Part shown: piece by piece, positions 24,601 to 36,417 of the stretch
How the letters are laid out: every line of letters starts with the position of its first letter
Position numbering within the stretch: the first letter of the stretch is position 1
NCBI GenBank assembly: GCA_019188255.1
Contig: JAETXT010000002.1
Span: 5,518,001 to 5,582,000 of the forward strand
Direction: 5' to 3'
Source: Verticillium longisporum
Taxonomy: Eukaryota; Ascomycota; Sordariomycetes; Glomerellales; Plectosphaerellaceae
DNA: 64,000 nt
Position numbers and translations under genes: made by a program
The notes under the pieces: generated by a model
Databases searched by the model: none
What the model saw: the letters and a program-made list of their open reading frames with translations, nothing else
What the model was told of the DNA's origin: nothing

Positions 24601-25018
24601 CACCATCGGTGAGCGGCCCATCCCGCCTGGCAAAGTGGCTGCCAACGCATACGTTCTCTACAACAAGGCATTCTTCGACGAGGCGCGGAAAAGATGCGAG
24701 AAGGAGCGCTCCGGCAAGAAGAAGGTCAGCCCCAACGATGTCAGAGTCATGACGTCCAAGATGTGGAGGGCAGCCTCGGCCGAGGAGCGCAAGCCGTTTG
24801 AGGAGGACGCCGTCACCGCCAAGGCCGCGGACGCGCTGGCTGGGCAAGAGTACAACGACGGCTCTGTGCGGTGGGACGAGGCCGCCATCAACTTGCGGGC
24901 AGAGTACGAGGAAGAGCACGATTTGGCTGGTTCCGCGACGCTTACCGCCGATGGAAAGCATCGTCGCACGAGTAAGCCTGTGGACTATGCGGAGGACGAC
25001 GAGAGCGTGTCTGAGTAG
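21694..25018 (+). CDS. LSD1-like histone demethylase with SWIRM, amine oxidase and HMG box
   Basis: Putative FAD-dependent lysine demethylase (KdmA/LSD1 family) acting on chromatin. Exons 21694-21992 and 22093-25018 give 1074 aa. After a Ser-rich, disordered N-terminus comes a SWIRM domain at about residues 190-290 (DDITYAAECIRAVEASRLDP through NGFINFGCVEF), then the FAD motif IVVIGGGMSGLGCARQL at about 305. The oxidase domain is interrupted by a low-complexity insertion (KTIAESEEAAAALPHAAP). The conserved Lys in FGVLNKVILVYDKPFW, equivalent to the catalytic Lys of LSD1, is present, as is the C-terminal FAD site GNLYFAGEHTIGTHPATVHG. From about residue 940 there is an HMG-box-like domain (VAANAYVLYNKAFFDEARKR), typical of filamentous fungal members and absent from animal LSD1. 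An acidic tail ends the protein. Histone target unknown. Confidence 0.95.
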
Positions 25019-25468
25019 AAACTGAGAGGAGGGGCGGGTGCTGTTTTACAGGCGTAGTGAGAGCCCAAGTGCGGTGCAGATGAGCAGTTGTGGCTCCGGC
25101 CGAGCGGCGATACGGTGTTACGGAAATATCGGCACATACCCTTTTGGCATTTCGCCGCGGCGCGAGGTGAACAGATTCTAAGGACCGCAGCAGGGCGATC
25201 GGCTTCTCGTGTTTTTTTTTTGGTGGCCTGGACCTCACTATACAGTAAAGTCCTCACAATACAGACTCGCACATACACAAACATTCATCTCATTCACGCG
25301 AAATATTATATGCGGCGCTGGTTTTTGTTTTCAAACGTGACCGTCTCATCTCTAGGTCAAGGGTTTATTGGGAAGGCTTTGGTACACCGAGGCATGGGTG
25401 GCCATCGTTCGAGAGCTTGATACAAAGGGAAGAGGTATGGTATTCTCCGACGCGATGCATTTCGCAGA
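25019..25468. other. Convergent 3' flanks
   Basis: 450 bp between the converging ends of the demethylase and ATP synthase gamma genes. No gene seen. Confidence 0.5.
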
Positions 25469-26660
25469 TTACATGTCCTCCGAGGCCGTCGCACCAGTGA
25501 TAATCTCAACCAGCTCGCCCGTAATGACGGCTTGGCGAGTACGGTTGTAGAGAATCTGGAACTTGCTGATCATCTCGCCGGCGTTCTTGGAAGCATTCTG
25601 TCGTGTGTCAGTCACTTGGATCATCTCAAAAAAAAAAAAAAAAGTCTATGAATCTACTCACGTCCATGGCGTTGCGACGGGCGGACTGCTCGCAGGCGTG
25701 GCCCTCGGCCAGAGCCCAGAAGAGGGAGTTGGCAAGGGCGTACTCGCGGAGGTTGGGGAGAAGCTCCTCGTCAACCTCGAAGGAGGAGAAGTTGGCTATA
25801 GAAACAACACATTAGCACACGGGTCCTTGGTGTCGATTCTCACTGCGTCGAAAGCTTACCGGAGGCAGTGATGGCCTCGACGTCAAAGGCATCAATGGTA
25901 GCGGGCTCGTAGCTCTGAGCGTTAATGAACTTGTTGTAGACAATCTTGACGTTCGAGTACTCGGTGGGGAGCTGGACGATCTGGTCGGCAATGGCGGCGG
26001 CGTCACCGAAAGTAGGAACGTCCTTGCCAACACCGGCGAAGTTGAGAACGATGTTCTTGCCGTTGGTGCGCTGGAGCTGGGACCTGCACTTCTCGCCGAT
26101 GATGACCATGTCGAAGGGGCCAGCGTCGGGAGTGGTGCGGCGGATGTAACGGGACAGACCAGAGTGAATACCACCACAGAGACCCTTGTCGGAGGAGCAG
26201 ACGACGATGAGCTCCTTCTTGCCCTCACCCTCGGTGGGCTTGGTCTCGGCCGACTCGAAAACCTGGTTGGAGGTCTCACCGTAGGCACGGGAGTCGTTCA
26301 TGGAGCGCTGGGCGCGAGTGAGCTTGGTGGAAGCAACAATCTTCTTCGTGTTGGTGAACTTCTGGATGTTGCGAATGGGCTGGTGACGGCCCTCGATCTC
26401 ACAAAGAGTGGCATAGGTGGCGGCGGTGCTGGGGGTGCTCGCGGCGACGCTGCATCCGAGTCGTCAGCATCATTGTTCCATCGCATCTCGATTCCTGCGA
26501 CGTCTCCAGCTCTTCCGAGCCATCTTTCGCTGTCCAATCGACGGGCGCGAGGTCGCGTTGTCCTCCCAAGACTCTGCCAGACTTCTTCCAAGGACCGAGC
26601 CACTTACCGAGGAGCCGCAACAGCAGCTCGCAGAGCTGGCCTTGCCGCGCGGGAGAGCAT
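25469..26660 (-). CDS. ATP3: Mitochondrial F1F0 ATP synthase gamma subunit
   Basis: Rotor shaft of the F1 motor in the mitochondrial matrix. Exons on the minus strand: 26660-26608, 26449-25860, 25795-25662 and 25597-25469, total 301 aa. The start [18 protein letters not shown] is a mitochondrial presequence split by a 152-nt intron. Core landmarks are [70 protein letters not shown] and the C-terminal helix [20 protein letters not shown] with [10 protein letters not shown]. The helix between presequence and VASTKL is unusual: [20 protein letters not shown] replaces the near-invariant family pattern REIExRLKSIxNIxKITxTM. Intron 3 has a run of about 15 A on the plus strand (25628-25643). Head-to-head with TOP1. 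Identity is certain; whether the unusual helix is real is not. Confidence 0.95.
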
Positions 26661-27331
26661 TATGGAAGATGAAGGGGTGAAAGGGACCTTGCACCGGAGG
26701 AAGCTTCAATTGACCGCGGATCGTCTAGAAGGCCAATTGACAGGCTGGGGCGAGTGCTTGATGGGCTGTCGATGGGGTTGAGAGGCTATTTTCAACCGGC
26801 AACGGGCGAGCAGCCAATGTCGGACTTTCCCGGCTAGCCGGGTTTGGCAGGAATCGAGTCACGTGAGGCTGTGGACCAGACACTGGACACTCTGACTGAA
26901 CAAGAGGAGCCAAGCAAGCCAAGGAGGGAACAGGAATACGGCGCGAGGCTCCACCCACCTGCCACCTCAGCCGCCCGGGCGTATTGTTCCTACCTTAACT
27001 CCCAGGGCCGCCCCATCTAAATCGTCAAGCCAAAGCTGCCCTTCCCTCAGTCTGGCCCTTCATCTTCTTCCTCTATTCGTGACGGCCCTGCAGATCCTAT
27101 CCCTCCTGCAAACCATCTAGCGTGGGGCTGGAAGTGCGGAGTGGTCGAAGTTACCATCTTTTTTTGCCTTCAAACCTTCAATTCTCGTCAATCGACCATT
27201 CGACAAACTGCTACTGCGAACCGCATCGACAGCTTACAGCAACCGCGCCGCCGCGATTTTCTCACCGAGTCCGAACTCCATAATACCACCCACTAGTGTC
27301 GAGCCAGCAACCCCACGGGCTCGCATCAGCC
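26661..27331. promoter_or_regulatory. Divergent promoter, ATP3 / TOP1
   Basis: 670 bp between divergent starts, including TCACGTGA (CACGTG at 26860-26865), a palindromic E-box of the kind bound by Cbf1-like factors. CT-rich DNA precedes the TOP1 start. No gene seen. Confidence 0.55.
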
Positions 27332-30300
27332 ATGGCTACCAGCTCCGACGATGATATGCCTCTGGCGAGGTCCAACGGTCATGGTAAGTTTTTTCTGAAT
27401 TTGCTGTTCTGGCGCATGCATCCCTCTCATTGCGCCTTCCGCTCTCTACAACCCCCCCAAGCCTTGTTGACGTGTCACTCACCTTGGGGTGACTTGACGC
27501 GCCTTCTTCGAGACGACTTTTCTTCCCTTTCCACTTATCCAGGTTCTGACAGACACTCGATAGTCTCCGCTTCCAAAATCTCTAGAGCTGAAGACAAGGC
27601 CATGGACGCCACCGATTCCAAGATGAAGCCAGCACCGGCCGGCATCTCTGTGCGCAATGGTCCCGTTGTCGACGACATGGATCTCTCACCTGCCCAAGAC
27701 GGACTCGCCAAGCGGAAGGCACGCACCTCAATCACTAAGATCAACTACCATGATGGTTCAGATAGTGATGATGACAAGCCACTGGTAGGTTACCGCAGGT
27801 CTGCAGGTGTCTCGAGAGGCGAGACTAACCACGCATGCAGGCAAAACGCCAGAAGACCAAGTCGAAAACGAAACAGGAGTCCGATTCCGACGATGATGTG
27901 CCCATCATGAGGAAGAGGGCCAAGATGCCCCCATCATACAAGGAAACTGCCCTCCCCGAGTCCGACTCTGACGATGATCAACCACTGAGCGTGAAGCTCG
28001 CTGCGAAGAAGGCAAGCATCGAAGAGGACGCCGCGAAGGAGGCCAGAGCCATTCGGGCACAGGAGAGCAAAGCCAAGAAGCCTGCTGCAAAGAAGACCAT
28101 CAAGGATGATTCCGATGACGAGCCTCTCGCAAAGCCTAGACGCCAGTCCAACGGTGTGGGTGCCGCCAAAAAGCGCGTCGTCAAGGACGAGTCCGACTCT
28201 GACAAGCCCATTGCTAAGAAGGCTAAGAAGGCTACGCCTGTGAAGACGCCGGCCAAGGGTACGAAGACAAAGGCCGTCACGCCAGCGAAAAAGGGCAGGC
28301 CCGCCAAAAAGGAAGAGAGCGAGGAGGCCGAGGAAGACGAGGCTGTGGATGAGTGGTGGAACGAGCCAAAGAAAGAAGATGACAGTGTCAAGTGGACCAC
28401 ACTCGAGCATAATGGCGTGTTGATGGACTACAAGTACGAGCCGCTTCCAAAGAACGTCAAGCTCGTCTACGACGGCAAGCCACTCAATCTCCCTCTCCAA
28501 GTCGAGGAAGCTGCATGGTTCTTCGGATCCATGTTCCACTCCAAGAACAATGTGGACAACCCTACGTTCCAGAAGAACTTCTTTGAGGATTTCCGCGAGG
28601 TCATCAAGGAGCATGGCCCGGCGACAGACAAGGATGGCAAAAAGGTTGATATCAAGGACTTCCACAAAATCAACTGGCAGCCCATGGCCGACTACGCTGA
28701 ACAGCAAAGTGCCATGAGGAAGAACCGAACCAAGGAGGAGAAGAAGCAGATCAAGGAGGAAAAAGACGCGCGGGAGGAACCGTTCAAATACTGCCTCTGG
28801 GATGGTCGCAAAGAGAAGATGGGCAACTTCCGCGTCGAGCCTCCCAGTCTTTTCCGTGGGCGTGGCGACCACCCGAAGACGGGTAGAATCAAGAAGCAAG
28901 TTTTCCCGGAGCAGATCACCATCAACATTGGCAAGGACGCAAAGATTCCCAAGCCTCCTGATGGTCACAAGTGGAAGGCTGTCGTACACGACAACAAGGC
29001 TACGTGGCTCGCGTCATGGCAGGAAAACATCAACGGCGCGTACAAGTACGTCATGACGGGCTCCAGTAGCTCCGTCAAGGGCAAGTCAGATCACATGAAG
29101 TTCGAAAAGGCGCGCGAGTTGAAGAAGCACATCGACAGAATTCGCCGCGACTACGGCAAGGACCTCAAGAGTGAGACGATGGCTGACAGGCAGCGCGCTA
29201 CCGCCATGTATTTGATCGACAAGTTCGCGCTTCGAGCCGGTAACGAAAAGAATGCCGAGGAAGAGGCTGAGACTGTCGGCTGCTGCTCTCTCAAGTTTGA
29301 GCACGTCACCCTCAAGGAGCCCAACACTGTCGTCTTCGACTTCTTGGGTAAAGACAGTATCCGTTTCTTTGACGAGTTTACTGTTGAACGCCAGGTCTTC
29401 AAGAACCTCAAGATCTTCAAGAAGCCTCCCAAGGGTGAGGGTGATGACATCTTTGACCGCTTGACCACGACGCAGCTGAACAAACACTTGAAGAGCTACA
29501 TGGATGGTCTCACTGCCAAGGTGTTCCGTACCTACAACGCCTCCTTCACCATGTCGCGGCTGCTCCAAGAGCTCCCCGTGGAGAAGGCCACGATTGCAGA
29601 GAAGGTGAAGCTCTACAACGACTGCAATCGCAAAGTCGCCATCCTCTGTAACCACAAGCGGACTGTTGGTGCCGGTCATCAGGCCCAGATGGAAAAGCTT
29701 GGAGACCGCATCAAAGGTCTGAAGTACCAGCAGTGGCGTACTAAGATGATGATCCTTGACGTCGACCCCAAGCAGAAGAAGAAGCTCGGAGTGGATTTCT
29801 TCAAGCTTGACGAGGAGCTCGATAACGAGTGGATCGAGGAGCATTTGAATTTCCTTTACGAGGAGCAGCGAACGAAGATCACCAAGAAGTTTGAAAAGGA
29901 CAACGAGAAGCTTGTTGCCGAAGGTTCCAAGAAGCTACCCGAAAAGGAGCTTAAGGAGCGTCTCAAGGCTGCCTCGGAACTGCTCGCGAAGCTCAAGAAG
30001 GAGCACAAGACAAAGAAGGTCGAAGCCGAAGGCAGAAGCCCCACCGTGGAGAAACTCTTGGAGGGGGCGAAGAAGATTGAGGAGCGCGCCAAGAACCTGG
30101 AACTTCAAGCCCAGGACCGTGACGGCAACAAGGAGGTTGCCCTGGGTACCAGTAAGCTGGTGAGTCATGATGCCACCCAAGCGGTGTTCTGTAGCATGCT
30201 AACCTATCTCAGAACTACATCGATCCACGCCTCACGGTTGTGTTCTCACGAAAGTTTGACGTGCCTATCGAGAAGTTCTTCTCGAAGACTATGCGCGAGA

Positions 30301-30350
30301 AATTCAACTGGGCCATTCAGTCGGTGGATGACGACACGTGGGAATTCTAG
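27332..30350 (+). CDS. TOP1: DNA topoisomerase I (type IB)
   Basis: Relaxes DNA supercoils through a transient 3'-phosphotyrosyl nick in the nucleus. Exons 27332-27383, 27543-27784, 27841-30159 and 30213-30350 give 916 aa. The N-terminal third is highly charged and disordered with repeated acidic SDSDDD-type and Lys-rich basic blocks (nuclear localisation signals). The core starts near [15 protein letters not shown] and includes [40 protein letters not shown] and [16 protein letters not shown] coiled linker rich in Lys/Glu leads to the C-terminal domain. The last intron falls exactly before [15 protein letters not shown]: the motif SKLNYIDPR contains the catalytic Tyr, residue 873 by my exon count. 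The end, DDDTWEF, matches fungal Top1. No frame defect seen. Confidence 0.97.
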
Positions 30351-31218
30351 GCGGCACTGTTCGACCAGCGCGACCTGAAGCGAAACAGCAGCTTGCTGTG
30401 TCGTTCTGTATACAATACATTCGAATTGCCAGGGAGAGGCTGGTGCTGCTGCGACCTTCTTTGCCAAAAGTAGCCTGGCCATCAGAGCCCCGGCTAGGTG
30501 CCTGGCAGGTTGTCTCAAAAGCTATGATCGAAGGGGGAGGCCGGCATTCTGGTGGCATTTTCTTTGCTTATGGTGCTAGGGGACTTGGTTGGGAGGCCGT
30601 CTGAGGATGACATTCGCGCAACGATGGGCGTTGCTTGTTGTTTGCGCTGGGGGGAAGGCGGAGAGGCCTACAATGCCGTCGATGTATAAGACTTGGACAC
30701 CGACCAATTAGCAAGTCAACAAATGAATAAATTAACAGATCAAATCGTATGCAGGAGCGTGCACTTTTTTCTCCCGTGCTTGTCTTATGTTATGTGCCAC
30801 TTTCACAGCCGCACAAAGACATCTGGTCAGCCAAGTAAGCAAGTATGAAGGCATGCGAGTTGTGATGAAAATGACAGTAGGATTGTATCCACGAAGTCTG
30901 GGAAAGGAACGTAGAGTAACTGGTATCTTTGGGGAATATATTCCTCTAATGCTTCGTGGCCCATTTTCAAAAAAAGGACACACATCTATGGGTTCTCGAA
31001 TTCCAGGGCCGCTCAGGCTGTCGCTATGCTAAAATGATGATCCAATGCGCTTCATGCATGCCCCCCCTCGCATCTCTTCCTCATCTCCATCGTCGTAACG
31101 TCTCGTTTTCCCATTCCAAAGCATAAAAATAAGTTGATATCGTTTGGTCGTACACAAAAAAAGGCCTCCCCTTCTTTCCCGTTTTTTTTTTCTCTCTCAA
31201 AATCGGAAGGGAGAGGCT
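30351..31218. other. Convergent 3' flanks
   Basis: 870 bp between the TOP1 and CRH gene ends. No gene recognised; moderately AT-rich around 30,690-31,000. Confidence 0.5.
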
Positions 31219-32408
31219 TCACCTCCTGACGACAGCCACGACGCCGGCGAAGAAGGACAGGGCCAGGAGCAGCACGTGCGGGCGCAGCGAGGCGCCGGCG
31301 CCAATGGCGCGCAGCTTGCCCTCCTCGGTGATGCGCCAGCCCTCGGGCACGGAGCCGCCGTTGGGCCTGTCGGCGGCGTCCCAGGGCCAGCCGGTCTGCT
31401 GGGCGGTGGCCTCGTCGGTGCCGATGCCGCCGGGGGGCACGGTGGGGGCGGGCCCGCCCGTCTCGGCGGCGGCGGTGGCGGTGACGGCGACCTGGTCGGC
31501 GTTGCCCTCGTTGGCGTTGACGGTGCCGCCGACGGCCTCGATGGACTGCCAGCTGCCCGAGTTGTCGGTGTACTTGTACTGCTTGCCGGTGGAGTAGTCG
31601 ATGACCTTGAGGTCGCGGACGACCATGCTGAAGGGGCCCTGGGCGAAGTCGGTGGGACCCTTGGCCCAGGCGATGGTGCCGGGGGCGTTGGCCGGGTCGC
31701 CGCCGGACCAGGCGCCGAAGCGGACCTGCATCGGGGACTGGGGGTACTGGTTGTCGTCGGCGTCGGCGGGGGTCAGGGTGCGGACGAGGGTGCCGTCGAC
31801 GTAGAACTCGGTGCGGTCCTTGGTCCAGTCGAAGACGTAGGTGAGAACTCGTCCTGGTTGTTCTTGTCCATCTTGTGGAACTGGCCGCGGTTGTAGGACG
31901 TGACCTGGCCCTTGCCAAAGTAGTTGGTCTGGACCTCGTGCGGGTCGGCGCCGAGCCACTCAAAGTCGATCTCGTCGAGCGTGTCGGACTGGAGGACGAG
32001 GGAGGAGACGATGCCGGCGCCGGGGGCCGCCTTGAGTGTGATCTCGACGCGGCCGAACATGATGTAGAAGAGCGACATGAGCTGCGGGGCCTGGCCCGAG
32101 GCGGCGACGGTGAAGCTGGCGCCGTCGCGGCCGTAGGTCGGCGAGCCGGCTTCGATAAAGGTGTCGACGGCGCCGTTGGCAAAGTCGACGTCAATGGCCA
32201 TGCCGAGCGCCGTGTTAGGTTCGCATGCTACGCGGGGGAATTGTCAGTGATGGATGTCTCGGGGCGGGTGGGTCAGCAGGCAGGTGGAGAGCATACTTGT
32301 TGTCAGAGGGTTACAATCCGTCCATGTCTGGGCCGCTGTCAATGTTGAGAATGCTGCTGCCGCTGCCGCTGCCAAGGTTGCGGGGCTCCTTGTTCTTGCG
32401 AAGAACAT
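31219..32408 (-). CDS. GPI-anchored CRH-type GH16 transglycosylase (frame broken)
   Basis: Cell wall enzyme of the Crh1/Utr2 family, which links chitin to beta-1,3/1,6-glucan. Exon 1 (32408-32297) encodes a signal peptide with an Ala-rich core followed by QTWTDCNPLTT; exon 2 (32227-31219) continues CEPNTALGMAIDVDF. The 69-nt intron has donor GTATGC and acceptor TAG. The GH16 catalytic motif is intact: SDTLDEIDFEWLG, with both Glu and the Asp. The C-terminus RPHVLLLALSFFAGVVAVV is a GPI-attachment signal after a Gly/Ala/Pro-rich stretch. The frame breaks at about 31841-31846: DKNNQDEF continues in another frame as TYVFDWTKDRTEFYVDG, one base short of an in-frame join. No splice signals explain it. 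Either the gene is inactivated or the base is missing from the assembly. Confidence 0.9.
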
Positions 32409-34055
32409 TTTTTGTGTCTGTGTCTGTGTGTGCGCTGGAGAGAGGTGAAGGGACGCCGGAACCGAAACAATATTTCGTACAGAACAGGCGAGCAGATGGC
32501 GAGGTTGGAGAAGGTGCCTCGCTTGAGCCCAGATGGTATGTACTCAGTGAGGCTTGTCGATGATGTTCAGTCAGCCTCGGGCGAAGGAGGTTGCCTCTGT
32601 ATCGATATGTCTCTTGTGACGGTAGACAAGGAGACAATAGGGTGAGCAGGTGGTAAAGTGACTGGTATGGTACAACTGGGACAAGAGTCCGTCCAAGGGC
32701 GGACGCGGCGGCATGGCAATCTATATGGGAGACGTTCCCAGCCTGCAAGTTCAAGGATGTGGCGACCCAATCGACGGGACGGTGGGGCCCAAACGCAGTG
32801 TCGAGCACCTCGAGATCTTGGAAACCGCTTGGCCGTGCAAGTCCCAGCCGGCGGGCCAGGGAATACGAAGCTGAAGCCGGGCCAGCGTGGGCAGTTTTCA
32901 GGGTCCTGTTGTCGTATCAACGACATGGGGGGAGATTTGGGGGAGGTTGGGACAAGCGCTGGAGGAGCCTGAAGAGCAGAATGGCGCGTGCTGATTGGCC
33001 GTAGCGTGGCTGAAAATGTGTGGCTGGAGGAATCAAGGTGGCTGGCATGACGAGCTGCTTGGCGCAGCGACGTACGTCTCTTTCCTCTCACTCGCCTCGA
33101 TTCGTAGTCAATGCCTTCTAAAATATGCGGTCATTGGATCCATCGTCATGAAACGGAGATTTCGAGGTCCGACGACGTGTTTCGCTCTTGCTCTCGAGCT
33201 GTCCTGTACGTGTTCGTGGCTCAACCAGGTCGACTGATAAAACCTTTGATAAAAACGATAAAAAGGTATCCACTTCTCCAGTATTCCCCAGCACTACCCA
33301 CATCACTACACCAACTCGACCAACGAGCAAGCGGCCGGCTTCTTGCATCATCGGGCAGCTTCAGCAAAAGGAAGACGAACAGCGTGCAAGACGCAGGAAA
33401 GCAATTCTGATGCAATCGAAAGCCCAATACCCCACAGCACGCACACCTTCCCCTCGCACCGTTCCCAGGCCGACTTTCCTCCTTCAGGTGCTTGTCGTAG
33501 CTTCCCAACTCACTGGGCGCGTGACGTCAAACGAGAGCCGCAACTGCCCGCCGGTGCCAAAAGCAACGCGGCTCCTGCCCTGCCCTAGAACGTCACCCGG
33601 ACGCTGTACAGGGCGCTGTGCGGCGCCGGCCCAGGGCGTCCCTCCAGGGCGTTCCTCCAGGGCGCTGCCAAAGGGCGTGCTCTGGCACGGGAAGAAGGGG
33701 TGGGGGGGGAGGGAAGGAGGTCACAGTGCAGGACCCCTGAAACCTCAGCGAATCATAGCGCCTCTATGCGTCCAGAATGACATGGGTAGCTGCGGGTACC
33801 AGCGGAAATGCCCCGCCAATCCACCTGCCCGCCCTGTCATCCGCTGGTCGAGCTTGCCTCCCCCTCCTTATCTCGAGTCACGATGTGTAAGAGGTTCGAT
33901 GGATGGGGAAGGACAATGAAACCGCCCTTCCTACACCTCACTCCCTCAGCTTCAACGCTACGAACGCTACGCACTAGAGTTCAACGCTACACAGTCGGAT
34001 CGAGATCAGCAACGGCAATACAAAACCCATACCATACCCGGCGACCGCTTTCACA
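32409..34055. promoter_or_regulatory. Divergent region, CRH / aminotransferase
   Basis: 1.65 kb between divergent starts. A 243-codon open frame (33188-33919, plus) has no domain and promoter-like composition, so it is not called. At about 33,600-33,680 short repeats of CCAGGGCG occur. No other feature seen. Confidence 0.45.
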
Positions 34056-35919
34056 ATGGGTCACCTTGCAACCCAACGTGCTTTACGCCTGCGGAACATC
34101 ACAGCCATGTCCGCCATAGCTTGCCAGACCGCACCAGTCGGACTCATATCCAGACGATCATTCCATGCCAAGCCAAAGCTCAACTCGGCCGGTGAGGCCG
34201 CGCCGGTGCAGCAAGATGCCGTGCTCGAGAACAAGCAACCGATATCCGTCTTCGACAGCATCCGGGAGCGGCGGGCCAAGGCTGGCAAGCTCGTCGCCGG
34301 CGTGGCTGCCGTCTCTGACAGTGACATGTTCAAGGCGCCATCTCATGACAAGCCGGAGGCCAAACGATGGGTCCGTAAGAAAGCCGGGGCTCGGGTCTCT
34401 GGCCCCCGGCTCTCGCTGACCAAGTGGCCGTTGACCACCTGGGCCACGAAGCCGCGGTGCTCAAGCCATGCACCCTGTCGCAAGCCGCTCGTTTCCTCAA
34501 GACGCCAGGTCTCATCTCCCTCGGCGGCGGCTTGCCGTCGAGCGAGTATTTCCCCTTTTCAGAGATCACCATGCGTGTGCCCACGCCACCAGACTTCGCT
34601 GAGAAAGACAATCTCTCGGCACAAAGTCCCACGGCACAGACCATTAGCATAGGCAAGTATGATGTGCGCGACGGCAAGTCGGAATACGACCTGTCCATCG
34701 CCCTCAACTATGGCCAGTCTACGGGCTCCGCTCAGATGATGCGCTTCGTCACAGAACACACCGAACTGGTCTACAACCCACCGTACGCAGACTGGAAGGT
34801 GTGTCAGACAGTCGGCAGCACCGGCGCCCTCGAGCAGGCCTTGCGCATGCTCTGCGACCGCGACAGGGGTGACTCGGTCCTCACCGAGGAGTACAGCTTC
34901 TCGACCGCCCTCGAAACCATCGGCCCCCTGGGCATCAAGACCTTTGGCGTCAAGATGGACGCCGAGGGCCTGCTGCCCGAGAGCATGGACGAGCTCCTGA
35001 CATCGTGGGACGAGAAGGCGCGCGGCGCCCGCAAGCCGCATGTTCTGTACACTGTTCCTTCAGGCCAGAACCCCACCGGTGCCACCCAGGGACCTGAGCG
35101 TCGCCGCGCCGTCTACGCTGTGTGTCAGAAGCACGATGTGTACATCATCGAGGATGAACCCTACTACTTCCTGCAGATGCAGCCTTATGCCGGCAAGGAT
35201 GCGCCGGTGCCGCCACCACCGGCGAGTGTTGACCAGTTCCTCGCCGACCTGGTCCCCTCGCTGCTAAGCATGGACACGGACGGCCGCGTCTTGCGGATGG
35301 ACTCCTTCTCCAAGGTACTGGTGCCAGGCTCACGACTCGGATGGATCACAGCGTCGGCGCAGGTGGAGCGATATATCCGCCAGGCCGAGGGCGCCAACCA
35401 GGGCTCGAGCGGCCTCTCACAGGTCTTGCTGTGGAGGCTGCTGGACGAGACGTGGGGCCACGAGGGCTACCTGAAGTGGCTGATCGACTTGAGGATGAAC
35501 TATACGCGGCGCCGCAACATGCTGCTCGCCGCCTGCGAGGACCACTTGCCGAAGGATATTGTATCTTGGACCCCGCCTGCCGCGGGCATGTTCGTAAGTT
35601 GCCCGGCCCACCACCTGGGGGGTTTTTTTTTTCTTTTTTTTTGACACTAACCGGCTTGCAGCTCTGGCTCAAGGTCGACCATACCAAGCACCCCGACTAC
35701 CCGCAGCGTTCATTGCTGGATATTGAGGAAGACATCTTCAACAAGGCCATTGGAAACGGCGTTCTCTGTGCGCGGGGCTCCTGGTTCCGTACTGAGCCTG
35801 GCACGCCTGCGAAGGACATGTTCTTCCGGGCGACCTTTGCGAGCGCATCGGAGGAGGCCATGAGCACAGCTATCCAGAGACTGGGGGCGGCGATTCAAAC
35901 GTCGTACCGCATCGACTGA
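34056..35919 (+). CDS. PLP-dependent aminotransferase, ARO8/KAT-like
   Basis: Fold-type I aminotransferase of the group containing aromatic amino acid, aminoadipate and kynurenine aminotransferases; substrate not decided by sequence. Exons 34056-34374, 34425-35593 and 35662-35919 give 581 aa in a consistent frame. The N-terminus (MGHLATQRALRLRNITAM to RRSFHAKPK) is basic with few acidic residues and looks like a mitochondrial presequence. Family landmarks: LKTPGLISLGGGLPSSEYFP, YTVPSGQNPTGATQ, EDEPYYFLQMQ and the PLP-lysine motif DSFSKVLVPGSRLGWI; the end includes LCARGSWF and FFRATFAS. Intron 1 (GTAAGA to CAAG, 50 nt) was placed by frame; it yields RWVLAVDHLGHEA, a little unlike the usual RWDH start, so this junction is the weakest part. 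Intron 2 carries a long T run (about 35,621-35,641). Confidence 0.9.
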
Positions 35920-36417
35920 GGTGAATTGAGGACGGGAAAACACCATGTCATTACCCTGGTTAGAGGAGCATCAGAGGCCAAAGACATGAGATTCAGTAAG
36001 GCATGGGGACTGCGCTGCGGGTTGGAGTTGGGCCTGATTTTTTGACTGAACGAATATACTTGATAATCTCCAGCGAATCTCAATGGCATGATAACTTTCT
36101 TAATCAACGACTGTCTGATGAGTTGAGTACCTTGTTCAGGGCGACAGACGAGGAATAGGGGACAGTCACGTGCCCTCCCGAAGGCACATAGGGTACCCGA
36201 TGCTTGGTCGCCCCTCCACAGTGCAACTCACTGCCCGTCTGACTCACACACGGTCCCCGCCAAAAGATCAATCGCATATGCCAGAAACACCCCTCTTCTG
36301 CCGGGGACGCGCGAAAACTGCCCCTCACTTTCAGCGACTCGATCTACCGAGACAAAATCCAGATCCCCGGCACCCACCCACGTCAGCAAGAAACCCGGAA
36401 AGAAAAAAAAATCAGCC
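35920..36417. promoter_or_regulatory. Intergenic, SerRS promoter
   Basis: About 500 bp between co-directional genes. CACGTG at 36167-36172 lies some 250 bp before the SerRS start. No gene seen. Confidence 0.5.

Noticed and set aside
33188..33919. 243-codon open frame between CRH and aminotransferase genes
   Set aside because: Lies in a divergent promoter, composition follows simple repeats, no domain.
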